A stretch of DNA of 64,000 bases from Balanoglossus misakiensis (GCA_040954595.2 CM082578.2:5828001-5892000), one strand, 5' to 3'. Shown: positions 1 through 14,202, counted from the stretch's first letter. Notes: generated from the letters alone by a model not told the origin. Program-made: numbers and translations.

Positions 1-869
1 ATCCGTCGTAAGGCCAACAAAAAATACATGTATGTGCTGTTCCGATTACCCGACCTACCCTAATTTTAGCCCGCCGATTCTAAACTTTTAGAGCTTCGTG
101 AACCGGAAGTAAGAATAAAAAGAAAATATAAGAAATATACAAAATGTATGAAAATTGAGAGAATCACGCAAGAACTATGACGTCATTCTTCTACAATACG
201 ACGGCCAAAGATATAAAAAATTGCGAAATAAAAAGATTTCCTTACCTACCTACCCTATTTTTTAAAAACCATGTAATCGGAACAGCAGATATTTTTTTAT
301 TTGGCCTAATTAAAATTTCTCTGAAAAAGTCATAATTATTATGTGCCCTTATTCCGCGGAGGGGGGGGGGCAAATTGGTCATGCGGGTACCTACCACAAA
401 CAGCCAAACTGTATTTTGTGGGAGTACCACTGATGTCTGAATTGATGAGATGGGAGATGGATATGAAGAAGTCATGAACCTTGAGTGAAAGGCAAACCTT
501 GATGTCTTATTCAGCGCACTGCTGCCTGAGATGTTTATTTTGTTATTGAAGATCGGTTGTTATAAATTGCTCGCTGATATGTGTTGCTACAGTTGTTGAG
601 GAACTGTGACTTAATTCTCTGCGAGCGCATTCTCTACGCAAAGTAGAACTGATATACCTCTGCTGTCGTGGCAGTTTGATTGGCAGATGCAACATTTTGC
701 GAGAGTACTGCATGTATGTAGTAACACACTCTGTCCGTTTCCTGTGCAATAATTAGTCAGATCGATGTCACGTGGTGTAGATGTACGTCATTTTACGTGA
801 CACTCGCGATCGCATACGTGACGCGGACGACACCATGTACACTAACTTGAAGAACTCCACGAGGTGTGT
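1..869. other. No recognisable gene
   Basis: AT-rich sequence. A run of ten G lies at 361-370. The open frames here are short and match no family I know. Confidence 0.5.
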
Positions 870-1000
870 CACAGAACACCTCGGCCTTTCAGCCTCGGGA
901 AACGTCGCTTTGAGGTGACTCGCATTCCCGCGTGTGGACAACCGTATAGACTCTGCTGTTATCCTCATGGCCAATCATTATGTTTAGTACATGTACTTGT
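870..1000. repeat. Half copy of the 26.8-kb foldback element
   Basis: This stretch resembles the right half of the palindromic element at 26758-26952. Shared blocks appear in the same order: a CAGCCT..TCGGGAA block, a GAGGTGACTC or GGGTGACTC block, an ATTCCC or AATCCC block, a CGTAT block and a CCTCATGGCCA block followed by ATnATGT. The left arm is missing or too worn to see. It is probably a decayed non-autonomous transposon. Confidence 0.45.
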
Positions 1001-4000
1001 TACCAAGGAAGCTACTTAGGTTATGTACGATTAATATCAGATATCAATCTAGCAGGAGACTGATTTTAGAAGAATGAAACAATGCGACAATCTACTCATC
1101 ATTGGCTCGGCTTCGATTGAAGTTTTCAGACATCTAGAAAGCTGACTTTCAAGGCGAACATATATCGGCTTAAGGATACCCAGGCCGTAAGCAGGATAAG
1201 ATAAGATGTGAACAGTGGTTGGTCTGTTATTTGTAGTTATATTGTTTGTAAATATGGAAAAAATAAAGTATAGGAGACAGATAATGAACGAGTTTGGTTA
1301 TAATTATTAGTCATATCACAGGGGTGGAGCAGTTTATATATCGCTTTCATCACACCACGTCAGAAAGAATTACTGTGGATCTGCATTAGACGAATGCTTT
1401 GCATGGACGTATGTTTTAGTGATATTCTTTCAGAAGAGTGAAGTTCATCTTAACTTGTCTGCTCAGGGGAAGAGCAGAATCCCCTGATCCCCAGATCAGG
1501 GGATTTCAGCTGTTTATGCGTAGTAGTTGGTCGTTTGTGTTCGTATTTTCATATGCCTCCTTTCTTACTACACGTAGTCGGTTGGAATCATCTAAAACAT
1601 TGGTTGGGAACATCATTCCGATTTCCGGCATGAAACACCTGGACGGGGGGGGGGGGGGGGGGGGTGATTCCTCCCCAACCGCATCAGTATTATTGACTCC
1701 CTAGCACACTCGCACTTATTTTAACTAGCACCATTTCACAATTGAGCAAGAGATAAGAGCCCCTAACACTCCAATAAAATGAAAAGGATAAACATGATGC
1801 TTTCTCATTGTGTTGACGCGCATGTCACCTCTAATACGCCCATGCATACATGGCTGATTTGAGCGTTCTAAAGAACATATGGTGGCGATCTTTTTTGCGT
1901 GTGCCACCCATTGAAAATCTGTGAATGTCTAAATCTCGATTTGCCATGGTAACTATAGCTAATGTCCCATAGGCGATCGTATACCTTTAAAATGTGTAAC
2001 TTCTATATTCGCACGCGCAACAACAAACGATTGGGCACAGATTTTGTTGACTTCATTATCCGTGATAGCGAACAACGGAACTGGAGTGATCTAAAAGTAT
2101 AAAATCAAATCTACCACAACCGAGACAAGACAACAATTGCATTGTCAATTCACAAGCACCGAATGCCGTATTCAACACGAAGGCGGCGCGTGACATGCTG
2201 AACGCCATTTACCCCCTTTATTTGAGTATAGCAGGGAAACAAGGTCATCTGCCCAATGTAGGCTTGAACTCGCCGCGGGTATATAGACAGTGGAAGCAAG
2301 TCGAGGAGTCGATATTTACGCCATTATGTTGAGAAGGTCATGCGTCCAACATTAAAGTGGCATCGTTATTACCGGCATTTATTACGACGGTCAAATCCAG
2401 GATGAACTCAAATCTCTCCGCAATTTAGGCAAGAACCCTGCAGCATTTCAAAATCAAATGAAATCTAGAAAATGCGACGTCTTAACTTCCGCGTTACTTT
2501 CCGTGCTAACACAAAGGATTTCTTATTTGCCTTCATTGTTCTGCCCTGGGATCGAGAAAATGGCCTTTAACATGGGCGTATGGGCTTTGCTATTATGGCC
2601 TAGTTCACATCGAGAACTACATGTAGGAATGAAAACAAAGTGGATGATTAAATTTGGTTTCCCTTCTCACTATAGTTTTGAAGATAGCATGTAGGAACAG
2701 CACATTTTTGCTATATATATTTTGCTATACTTGTTAAGTTCTCACACGAATTCCTTAAAAAAGAAAGTGAATGCGTATATACAAAAGTGAATTGCGTACA
2801 GAAAGTGAAATCGGATCTATTTGACACATTAATGACCAGAATATAGAGACTAGTTTAAGAAAGTTTCTTTGACTGCAAGGAGTCTGCATTCGGGAAACCT
2901 ACGCATAAGCATGTGGGCGTCCAATCTTTATTTAGCAAATTGAAGAAAAAAACATGTCTCAGTCTGGGAGGCATCGTCGTCGTTAAATGGCAGGGTTTGA
3001 CTTAACGACTTCGCGTAGTTAAAGTCAGCGTCTTTAGTTCACGCCCTCGGGTTGTTCCGAATCAATCCCAGGGAATATAATTGAAAATGCGATGACGTGT
3101 ACAAATATTTCCACAAGGGCCATGCAACGGAAAGTGGGCAATTTCTCTGGGGGTTATTTAGCGTCCACGTGCGCGCGATCGTCTAACACATGGACAGGCG
3201 GTACTGAAGGATTTCAAATGCCAGACAACAGTTGCTAAGAAGAACAACTAAAAGCAAAGTCAGTTAATTTTGTCTGAATGATAAAGAATTATATCGGATG
3301 ATATGAACCGAACAGAGGCAGGGTTTCCGTCTTTTCTGCCAGTGGCGTCAAAGACATGCAGACGTCACAGTTTTTAAATGGGCGTAATTGTCTACCGAAT
3401 CTCCAGCGATATTTTTGAACCATTTTATGGAATATATTTAATAAACAGCAAACAATTTCCAGATGCATTCTTATCTTTATTCTCATCAATCACTTGTACG
3501 CTTACTCTACTAAAGGTAGGCTATATAGGTTTAGAATTGGAATACAGAGAAGTTCGATTGAAGATGTTCCATATACGTCTATAGACATAAGTGGCCGATA
3601 AGAAATAAGCGCAGTAGCTACATGTGGGCTAGTTCAGAGAACTGCCAGCGTGCACGTTTGATCCTTTGGACAGGTGTTACTTTAACAGACCAGAGTGACA
3701 GTTAAAATTCTGATGAGCCAGGAAATGATAAATGACTGGCGTCGAAGTATTTTGAACAATATCGAATCGCACACAATCAAACCTGCGCGTAGAATTATTA
3801 TTGCATTAATGTCACGAGGTCAGCATGTGTTGCTTATGTCACTCTCATAACATGCGAACTGATACGAATGCTTGACCACGTGCTGTGATCAGTGACTTTG
3901 AGTCCATACGTATTCTGTACATACTCTGACTTAATCGGGAAGATCAATATGCCCGCATTTTCAAATCGTGATGTGGGATCCTGTTAATTTTCAGGGTGTT

Positions 4001-5004
4001 GTTAAAAGTTATTTGTTTTTATTCGTTCTGGTTTTCGATATACATGTACATTACACCGCCTATCGTTTATCCAGCTACCCTTATTTTATATTCCGCTTTA
4101 CTTTTATACCATAGTATCGAGAACTTTTTGTCAGACCAGTCGAACCGCATACTTCATATATATATACTTGTTGCTACTCGGGATTGGAAGCAAGACAGGC
4201 TTTTAAAAGCTAGTTCTAGATGTCATCGGATTGTTTACATAAAATGAAGTTTCACGCCATATCTCCATTACATAACCTTATGATGAATACACTATGTGTC
4301 TTGACGCAGCATTGCCTTCCACAAAACCTTCCCCAGTGAACGGATGGGATTGTTATCTTTATTTTATTTCACCCATCATGGCCTTCCTATTCTGACGAGG
4401 AAAGAATAACAACAAAACGTAATTTGTAACCGACCGTTATTTTCCGGCTGTAGTAATTGCAAATACATGTAATGTGCTACCTCTATTGTCGCCATACTGC
4501 TGTCAAACGACAGTACAATGAAACAGGAAGGAGAAACATAAAATGGCACTAGAGTCTGATTTCAAATCGGTAACAAGTATTTTCATATCCTTGCAAAAAA
4601 ACATTGCTCGGACTAGAAAGGAAGAAGCTTAGGTATCTTACTTGTCAATCTATCGGTCCGTACGCTGTCTGCACGTACATGTACATGTATATGATCGATC
4701 GGAGTATTCGCATGGTGTAGTTTTATCCTCTGACAAGCGCTGTCGTACTGTTACGGTAGAAAAGAAAGTGAAATCAGCGACAGCGATTTCTTGTTCTATA
4801 CACATGCATTCAGCAACTACATTCTGTAGTTGATCTCTTAACCCCGCCCCCCCCCCCCCCCATTTTTTGCATGGAATCAAAGCAGCAGTTAAGATACTTA
4901 AATATTTAACATTTTTCCTTTTCATGACCCCTTTTTAAATGTGAAATTCTAGTGTGGTTGCCAAATAAATGAAATGTGGCGCACATGTAAATACATATGA
5001 CAGC
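1001..5004. other. Intergenic stretch, no gene recognised
   Basis: It contains a perfect hairpin (1478-1505), a run of 20 G (1645-1664), a run of 14 C (4847-4860) and several TACATGTA palindromes. I found no homologous protein motif in either strand. Confidence 0.45.
1478..1505. repeat. Perfect 12-bp hairpin
   Basis: The arm AATCCCCTGATC (1478-1489) and its exact reverse complement GATCAGGGGATT (1494-1505) flank a four-base loop, CCCA. No U-tract follows, so it does not look like a terminator. It could be a decayed foldback element or a structured RNA segment. Confidence 0.6.
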
Positions 5005-5285
5005 TTAAAGGGACAAAGTCTCTCTCGCTGCCCCTTTGCCATTTATTATGTGTGATACAAGACACGAGAGTGAAAAACTCGCCCAAATAAATAATCGGTC
5101 TCTACCGTTTATTGGATTTTAGCGAGATGTTTACACCCATATCCTACAAACGGGATGGAAGGTGTGTGTGGTCGAACATTGATTCACTACATATACACAT
5201 GTACATTAACATTAATGGTGTCTTGTATCAACAAAATTAATGGAAAAAAGGACAGGACAGCGAGAGAGAGACTTTGTCCCTTTAA
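5005..5285. mobile_element. 281-bp MITE with TTAA ends
   Basis: Inverted ends of about 26 bp, starting TTAAAGGGACAAAGTCTCTC, lie at 5005 and, as the reverse complement, up to 5285. Inner inverted blocks (GTGATACAAGACAC near 5050 and GTGTCTTGTATCA near 5219) extend the symmetry. Both ends contain TTAA, the target duplicated by piggyBac-type transposases, so TTAA may be the target-site duplication. There is no transposase reading frame, so it is non-autonomous. The piggyBac assignment is inference. Confidence 0.75.
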
Positions 5286-6761
5286 GGCATCGTGAAATGG
5301 AAGGCGCTGCTCGGATAATTATATATATGGGGCCATAAAAAATATAATTGCCAATTAAAATATAGCGTAAACAGAATGTTGCTTTATTGTTTTCCCACTG
5401 AACATCCTGTAAACATTTCCTGTTAACATCTTCTTGCACAGTTGTTTTTGGCTATTTTGGGGGCCCGGTGCCATCGTTTGCAGTTTTCAGTCGTGTTTTG
5501 AACAAACCTCACCCCTTTATGGCGTAGCAACCGTTTCCTTAACACTGCATTGTAGTACTTCCCTGAAATGTGTATGGGTATCGTCGTTTCTAAAGTCTTG
5601 ACAATGAAGCGGGGAACTCAGGATGCTATACTATGATTAATGCATTAAAAGGCCTCTTTAGCTAGCTTTGCATTTCATGAGCCCATATTTGAAAGGTTAA
5701 CATCGAACTGTAACGACACACGCCCGATGTCCAGATGTTTTTTTCTCTCTCATCATATAACTTTTTTCGTCATTTTACCACGTTTTCAACCCCAAGTGAT
5801 TTGCACTGCACAAAACGCATGTACCCAAACCTTCTGCTTCTGTTTTGTTTGGGTTAACTGTTTCAGTTGCTTGCATCACTTTCCGCATGCCCACTGCAAC
5901 AAGAACACAAAGCCAGCGCAAAACCAATTGGCTCTTTTCAGGCCATGTAACACGTTTGTTTCACACATTTTTCATCTTCTTAACTACATTTCCTTTCACA
6001 CACTTCTATTTTAGATAACACTCATTGTCAAGACATGTTGCACCCTCTCATCATATCATCCTTTTCACACCAAGCTTATCACTTTACACACCTTCTTACC
6101 AGCCCCCCCCCATAATAGTAATAGTACAATCTCAAGAGTAGTCGCGTAGCAAGTCAATTTGCAATTTACAAAACAAGTTTCCGAATATGTAAGAAGGATG
6201 TAACACCCCCACCCTCCACTTACACTTGCATGTTGGTTAGTGTGCTCATAGCGTAGTGTAGATGTCTCTCGCGTTTCTCCAAACCGAGTCTTTTACATGG
6301 AAGTTTTGAGTCCGTTACGTAAGAAGAAGTGTGATGTGATCGCTCGAGTATTCTCGAAAGGTCGTATATAACCATGGTCACCATGTAACAAAAGTAACAC
6401 ATTTCAATAACGACAGGTATACAACCGATGTGACTTATGATGAATCGTTTAGAAATGTTCAAGTCATGCGTTGTTACCATTCTCTGGTCCTTTACCAGGC
6501 CCTGAAATAAAGCGGCCAAAGAGATATTCCACAGTTTAATTCTATTGTAGTGCGTGATGATCCAAAAGAGAATTTTATTTTCTAGATATTTAGCTCAGAT
6601 AACAGGGTGAGCTGGACACGTGTTAACCCCGAGAAGACCAACATATATTCCTCGCATGACCCGCATATTTAAAAGAACAGCGACTATTTTCGGAAAATAC
6701 TAAATTAAATGCCAATATCTCCGATCCAATAATTAACATATGTTGAACATTTATCTTGCAG
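5286..6761. other. No recognisable gene
   Basis: AT-rich sequence with a C-tract at 6103-6111. Nothing in either strand resembles a known protein or RNA. Confidence 0.45.
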
Positions 6762-6944
6762 TTTCAAACTAGCTGCATGCGACACCGACATGTGCCTGAC
6801 ATGATTTGCTGTTCTAGATTGGAAGTGACAGAAATGCTTAAATCGTTTGCTCGTTCGTTGGAAATTCTCACATGCGGCGATATTGCATGTTTGTCGGTTG
6901 CGCTCACTGCGTTTCAGCTGCGCTCAACAGGAGGCAACGATTGA
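6762..6944 (+). CDS. Possible terminal exon, unknown protein
   Basis: A good acceptor (pyrimidine-rich stretch ending ATCTTGCAG at 6761) opens a 60-codon frame ending at TGA 6942-6944. The product begins FQTSCMRHRH and holds five Cys and a helix-like stretch around EVTEMLKSFARSLEIL. I recognise no family. Any acceptor is followed by some open frame, so the support is only the frame's above-average length and the acceptor quality. No partner exon was found upstream. Confidence 0.2.
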   Translation, partial: FQTSCMRHRHVPDMICCSRLEVTEMLKSFARSLEILTCGDIACLSVALTAFQLRSTGGND

Positions 6945-9900
6945 CCTCAAAGTTCTCTCGCTGCACACAGGTGTGCGGTCCAATTAAACACATGTCGCAT
7001 TCCTTTGCTGTTCTGTTCAGATCGGTGTACACTGTAAGGCGCCAAACTCTGTATTTAAAAAAGCTTAATGAACGCGTTAAGCAGAATCAGAAAATTACTA
7101 TATATGTCTCGTACATGTATTACAGGTACAGTTGCAGATCAGTAGTTAATCACGTGACCAGGTGACCAGCATGAAGCCCTTTTACCTCTATAAAGATCCA
7201 CTTGTTTGGAATTATAGCTTAAACTGAAACAGACGACTGCCACTGCCCGATTTGTCGCACCAGCAGAACAGATGTACACGTATGAGGTGAAACATGCAAA
7301 AAAACATATATTCTACATCCGCAATATTCCTGCGTCTCTCACATTGGCAAGTTTGACGTACATGTACACGTGGCTAAGGGCGGAAACCCACAATACATGC
7401 ACGGAGAGTCCTGAGAGGGCTAACTATAGTGGCATAATACATTTAGAGTATAGTAACCGTGTACTACAGGTTGCCTTCATTCTCATTTATCTGTTTTATT
7501 TTGCATCAAAATTTGGCAGTCTCTTCCGTTAATATCATTACGCTTGTGTTTCAAATAATTTCTGACCCCAGCGGCCTATGTAAAAGTGGGCCGACAGCCA
7601 TGTCATGAATAGCTTAAAGTAAAATGGGCCACAAATAAATATATGCCATTACGCTGGGGGAAATCGCCATAAGTAAAACAGCCACAAGTAAGAAAACAGC
7701 AAAAGATTCTAATTCGTAAAAATTGCCTGGAAACTCAAGCAATATCAATTACAAAGAGGTGCCAAAAGTTGCATGTAGGCCTAACGCCAAGTAACTATAG
7801 TCCCTTTTCACGTATCATGATTGACATGTGCCTGAATAAATGTCCTCTGGATGTTACACACAGTGAATCCCGTAGTTTTCTTTTCATTTTCAACTGTAAA
7901 TGGAAAAAGAAACGTATACAGAACATCACCCACAAGCAACGCAAATTGTTTTAAAAAGGTTATGTGATTGAATGGTATACATTGTAGCATGTGTAGTTGG
8001 CCTTATATAGTTCAGATAAATTGCAGATTTTCTGGAGCGCTCGTCGTAACTCCTTCCGCGCGTCAATCCTTCCCGACAGTGAACGGATTAAAAGGTAAGG
8101 CCTATTTATAGCCCACAAAGCATTTGAATGAAACACGGCATACGTCTTCAGATGTTTCAAAAGGAAAATATGTCAAGGTAACAGGTACATAGCTGCAATC
8201 AAGAGAGCCTTTGATCTGACAGTCTGACTTCTTTATCATTTGTTTCCTTGTATGCAACCCTAACGTGTGCAGTCCGGTGTAATGACTATAGTGCATGCAC
8301 ACAAAAGAGACTGTTATCTGACCCAAACTTTCTATAATGAAAAGCAAAATGCAGTTGCTTAAGAGATTATCCGATTTAGCTGAATCAAGTAGGGGTGCAA
8401 CACCGGCGTCGTATTCTGTCCATTGCATGACTGACGTGGCATGGCAAACATATCATAGGTTTCGTCTATATAGCCACGCACGATACACATTTAGATTATA
8501 TCATCAAAACTAATGTCATTAACTGGCAAAACTCACCCTACCTTCGTCGAACCAGATAATACTGCAAATTCAAAGGATGTTCACTACTAACAGAATCAGT
8601 ATCATCAGATTACAGTCACCTATTAACCCTCGGAAGCAAAAAACGTGCAATGAATACGTCCTGGCAGTAGTCCGCCAAGAATTGATACTCCACGCTATTC
8701 AAGCAAACAGAAAGAAACTTGGCGAAGTGAACCATGATCTCTCAATGACGCTTTGTCATATGTCTGATTTAACAACACCGCTGACACATCATTACTTCAC
8801 CGTGATGTCATCCACACGGACGGTACATGTATACGAAACATGTTAGGACATACATAACTCGGCCGGATGCTTATGACAGGTAAACTCTACAACCATGCCA
8901 ATGAACATTCGTCGAATATAATCACCATTTGTAACGCCCGACCTACACCCTAGAGACAACTAGCTATATGGCAAGCAGAAGTCCACAGTACTTTATCGCT
9001 GAAATCTAAACAGCAACACAACAGACAGCAACGTACGATAAGATGTACATGTATAGATGTGGCAACTTCTGGCAAGCTAGAAACAGATGCCCCCTTCAGC
9101 TGAGTCGGGATGGTAATCAGCGAATGTTCCAATCATATATCAAGTCTTATTTTTGCGGAACACCAATCACCGGTTGGTCCTGTGGCAATCTAGACTATCC
9201 CAGTCCAAAATCTGTAACTCAAACGGGTTTAATGAACCTATATTATAATGTCAGTTGTGGGTAACTACAATCAACATTTGACGAACTCGTATACATTACA
9301 TTATTTGTGGATATTTTCTCGATGATTCGCACCAAGATTGCGATTTTGCATTTTCTGCTGCGGCTGTTATAAAATATGTGAACAAATAATTGTTTTAGTT
9401 ACATCCCAAAATTTGACTGCAATGCAAAGGAGTCGCCGGATAAAAAACAATGTTTACATAAATCCGCGCATTATGTACATACATGTAGTCAGATAGTCAT
9501 GAGATACTGAATGATTACATTTTGTGACCGAATTTGAACATATTTCACACATTCCTTCTATGCAGGTTTGTCATTTTGACCGTTAATGCAGCACACGATG
9601 GCCGCTAAAGTCTTACCATCTGACCCTTTGATTAAAGGTATACTGTTATCTACACACAGCATTCAAATTCCAATTAGTAATTTGATCACACAGGTGAAGA
9701 TACGTTGGAGCTTTTGCGAATATGCCGAATGCAGACTGAACAAATGTTATACACTGCATATTATCCCTCAGAAGATCATGACAGATGCTTTACAATTTTT
9801 GTCAGAGTAGTTGTATGCAAGCACAGAATAAATGACAAGACCGTGGTCTAATGGTTTTAAAATCATTTGATCAATGCTTTTACATTTAGTCTACTTCTGT

Positions 9901-11484
9901 CAGACTTCTGTCATCTGAATATCAATACAGTTCTTTCGAAACCGATCATTAGGAATCAATGGCGTTTACGTTTAGATGGCTAGGGTACACGAAATCAGTC
10001 AGACACTCAAGGCCAAATATGCAGTGGACGACATACTCAACGCGGTAAAGACCTGCATGCAGATTGCAATCACAAAGATAGCTGACTACTAGTTAGAGCC
10101 AATCGGTGAAATCGTACGACTGCAGGCCAGGAGAATAAATATTTGTCGTCTAGACGACAGTGTCGGAAGTATGGTGCCTTTTACAACGCGAAATCGGCGT
10201 ACTGTCTCGACCTAGGTTAACTAGCAGGGTTATCAGAGCTAACGGAAACTACATTTCACGGGACGTCGCTTTGTGGCAATAGAATATATGGTTTTGCACA
10301 TTCTTTATCATTTGTACATATTTCTTAACGTATTTGCCCATTCAGTCACCTATATAATTTATGCAGTTGTGACAAATCAAATCACATGTGCGCATAACAA
10401 AATTCCAATTATTTTTTTCAAGTTAATAAAAATTAAAACAATATATTTTTCTTCCCTGTGACAACAGTGCACGATAAGTTGAAACAAAGTTTGAAAAACA
10501 TACAAGTATATGTAGTGCAGGGCTAAAAGTATGTATCATTGGCTAAGATTATTACTAATTCAAAGCTTTACAGAAAAAGAGGAGAATACAGTTACTTACA
10601 ACTTTGTAAATTAATATTCGTATGGGATACAGAATGTGCTGTCTTGCCTGTCGACTTGCTTCTGTACTCACACTTAGCCTAGCCCGAAGGATTTCAACAG
10701 GTAATTTACACGCAGATTTAAGAGATCGTGCCATTTTTTTTATTAATCCCTTATATTTCGTGACTATCTTGCAGTGAGTTGTCCTCCTGAAGTAGAGATT
10801 AAAGAAACTACATGGGCGGCTACTTTTGCTTGATATCTGGACATATTTTTCTTTAATTTGACCCCCCCCCCCTCCCCCTTTGCTACTAGGCTGAATGATA
10901 AGAGATAGACGATGGCTTCACTATCGTCGTTTTACGCACCTTGATACCAATATAATTGCAGTCTCATAATTGCAGTCTGTTGAGTATAGCTTTGCCAGTT
11001 TCTTCACCAGCCAAGATCATGTAGTTCATAGAATGAGTATTTTGCAGAGAGACAGTCACCTCTCTTGCATGTTACTATCGAGGCTACTGTATACACAAAG
11101 GCTTGTTTGTACATCATTCAAATACTCTGTTTCTGCTGGTAGATAATTGTAGCGAATTCTTTTACTGTTAAACTCTTAGAGATGGATATATGGTGGTTGC
11201 CACATGTGAGGGCAGGATTCGCTTACTATATTTATGTAACAAGGTAACACCAATGTTGACATCTGGGGCTGCAACAATCTGTAAAGTTAGCGGCAGGGGG
11301 AGTTCAGACGATCTTGCAAAGTTCTAATATCTCGATATACGTTTGTCACTGTCACTCTAGCCGTATTCACTTTCTTTTAAGAAAAAAAATCACCAAGAAG
11401 TCACTGCTTCACGCTAAAAATCAGTGAAACAATTTGTATTCAATAATTTACAGTGTGCTGATTTTTTAACATTACCATGCTCAG
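6945..11484. other. Intergenic stretch, no gene recognised
   Basis: Apart from a C-tract at 10862-10872 and repeated TACATGTA palindromes (7111, 7359, 8825, 9043, 9480) I see no supported feature. The open frames look like chance. Confidence 0.45.
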
Positions 11485-11566
11485 GACATCACTCTCGATT
11501 TGCTGCTAAAACGGCGACCTAAAAATCCAGTCAGACCCTGTCTTCGTTTCTGTACGAGTCGTAAAG
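11485..11566 (+). CDS. Possible short internal exon
   Basis: An acceptor with a T-rich tract (..ACCATGCTCAG, ending 11484) and a consensus donor (AAAG|GTAAGT) bracket 82 bases open in one frame: 27 codons plus one base. The product is basic (KRRPKNPVRPC in the middle) and matches no family I know. Without partner exons the call rests on the splice sites alone. Confidence 0.2.
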
Positions 11567-12242
11567 GTAAGTTAATGTACGTAAAACGGATGAATTATTG
11601 AATGAATTATATGGTTCATCGCTTGTATCTAATAATAGACAATCTATTCCACACATTCCCTAAATTCCAGTGAATTGTGTGCAATACTTACATGAAGGTC
11701 ATACGTTTGTGTTCAGTTCCCCTGGGGTGAATCAACTATATATAATTCAATACCTTACAGATCGACGGTAAAAACACATTACTCCCATTGGAAAAGTGGG
11801 TTGGAGTAATGACAAAGGGAAAGCGGTCGTTCAATCATGGGACATGCCGAAGCCATCTTTGACAATCGCGGCGTGTATTTGATGGACAAAAAATACTACC
11901 GCCATAATTGACAATCCAAACATTAATCTTTAATAACCGAAAATGTTACGTTGACAACTCGGCGTGTTTGGAAAGCGTCACTAGGGAAGGTGAAACGAGG
12001 TATAGTTTTTATTGTGACAGTTTATGGTGCATTCTGATCAAACAACGCTCTCTTATCTCACACTTCCCTGCCTCAGAAAGTCGGATATGTCAACCGATCA
12101 TCTGTTCCCTTGCGGATAATTTACTTCAGCAATTCTGGGAAATTCAGGTAGTAAATAACGCGCATGTCTAAAGTTCACAATTGAAAACAGGTGCGCCCCG
12201 GACAGAGCAAAGATTAAATACTATATATAGTATATGGGAATG

Positions 12243-12703
12243 ACGTGTGAATTCAAACAGTTGCAATAACACCTCCAGTGTACAGACTGAAAAGGGCAAT
12301 ACCATTAACCCCAAGGACAGAGCTCCCGGGGTTAGTATTCTGTTTTTTTTAGTAAAACCCCCCAAAAATCCCGATATACGCTTATGGTCTTCTGCAAAAT
12401 GCAGGTTAAAGCCAAACTCTACCGTAAATCAAACCGAGACCTTTTTTGCATTCGCCTTCAAACGATATAACTTGTACAAACGTGTAAACGAATGATATGT
12501 GATTTGAACAGTTGAAATAACACCTCCAGAGTACAGACCGAAAGGGCAATACCATTAACCCCGAGAACAGAGCTCCCGGGGTTAGTATTCTATTTTGTAG
12601 TAAGACAACAGTCAACGCTGATAGTCTACCACAAAATGCAGGTTAAAGCCAAACGCTTACCGTTAATCAAACCGAGAACTTTCTGCATTCACCTGCAAAC
12701 GCT
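12243..12703. repeat. Tandem duplication, two ~210-230 bp copies
   Basis: Copy 1 spans about 12243-12470 and copy 2 about 12497-12703. Both run through CAGTTG(C/A)AATAACACCTCC, GGGCAATACCATTAACCCC, CAGAGCTCCCGGGGTTAGTA, AAAATGCAGGTTAAAGCCAA and AAATCAAACCGAGA-like blocks in the same order. Differences and small indels are scattered throughout, so the duplication is not recent. No protein frame is shared. Confidence 0.8.
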
Positions 12704-14202
12704 TTTTTCATAAGTATCATGATCTAGTGGATAAATACAATTTATCTCTCAAAGAAACCGATCGCTGATGGCATCAGTGACATTTGTCTCTTAAGTGTGA
12801 CTGTTTCCTCAGAGATTGACATATAAGAGATGCCACGTTTGGGCAATGTCACCTACTCTTTTTGAACCACCTGATGTCGCTTCAAGGTCTGTGTGATGAC
12901 AGAAGTCAGGATATTAAGTTACGGCAGTAGGTATATGCAATAACTTTATTTTAGAACTTCGTTCTGTGTTCCTTGTTGCTTCTGTGTGCTGGTATTGCGT
13001 TGTGTCTGCGTCGCAAACGTTGACGACGTAAATATTTTAGCGATGACATTTAGAATGGACGTGAGCATGAGTGTAAATATTTGATCTGTGCTTCCAAACA
13101 TTACTTCTTTTTATAACAAAAAAAATGTTACGCTCCTCGGTTTTTCGTTCGAATTTAGCACAGACCCATCAAATGTAATTGCGTAATTTCTTTTGAGGCG
13201 TTCAAGTTCATTTGAAGCGAATTTGAAGATTATCCACGCAAATATTCAACTGACTACCTTACTTGCTTTGTAGATGGTCATGCTGACATCTGGTGGACCA
13301 GTGGCTTCATCAAAACGATACTCTTCGGAGAAATACGCCAAATGATGATAAAGTAGTACTTCACATTCAGTGCGCGCCCCACTTGACAGTAATACGCAGA
13401 GGAGTTATTACACAGGATGGTCTTATTTCACATGAACCAGTTCCATTCCTTTGACAGCCACTCTCTCTCTATATAGGTTACAACTATATTATGCCACTTA
13501 TACACGTACGTTATATCATTCGATACTTTTCTGTACACCTTCGGGCACGTTTGCTTATGTGCACGAGAGGTTTCGATACGACCACACGCAGATTCATCGA
13601 ATCACTGCCTCGGTGTCGGATTCAAGAGCACCTTTAGTTTTGTTGAAAGTTTCTGCGTATTTATCGGCATGACTTAAACCGAAGACACGAAATGTTAAAT
13701 TCGATTGCAACTATACTTGATCTTGAAAATAGCCTGTTAAGAACAGTTCACAGTATAGTATTTACTTAAGACAAAATTAAAAGCATACCCGAGATCATTT
13801 TATCGAATTGCAGCTCATGAAACTTTGATTAATTTGTGTTTTTATGTTTTTTGGGCCCGTAAGTGTTGATACGCATGCACTGTATTAATGCTGGGGGGGG
13901 GGGGGAACTTTAGGAAAAATATGTTTGCTTCATGTTCAGTCGTATAGATATGAGCACCACAACAAACTGTGTCGTGACTCTCCGATCCCTGTAGCACAAA
14001 AGGGAACACGAGCATGGTGATATGAAATCACAAAGGTGAACGTGCAAAACGTGCCTTGAAGTAAACAGTGATGATCGTGATGCCCAAAGACATCTCTGCT
14101 GCGCGATTGTCAAATACATTGATACACTTTCATCACGCGAATGTGTTCTGTCATTATCTGTGGATGTGAAGAAAACAGCACAATATCATGCGTATTCTTG
14201 TT
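12704..14202. other. No supported gene
   Basis: A run of 13 G lies at 13893-13905. A good acceptor at 13273 is followed by only 23 codons before a stop, too little to call an exon. Confidence 0.4.

Noticed and set aside
9838-9915. tRNA-like A-box (ACCGTGGTCTAATGG)
   Set aside because: No acceptor stem, anticodon arm or B-box follows at the right spacing.
10779-10833. Peptide SCPPEVEIKETTWAATFA after a good acceptor, recalling the hormone-receptor motif of adhesion GPCRs
   Set aside because: Only about 17 codons before a stop, and the conserved residues after the Trp are absent.
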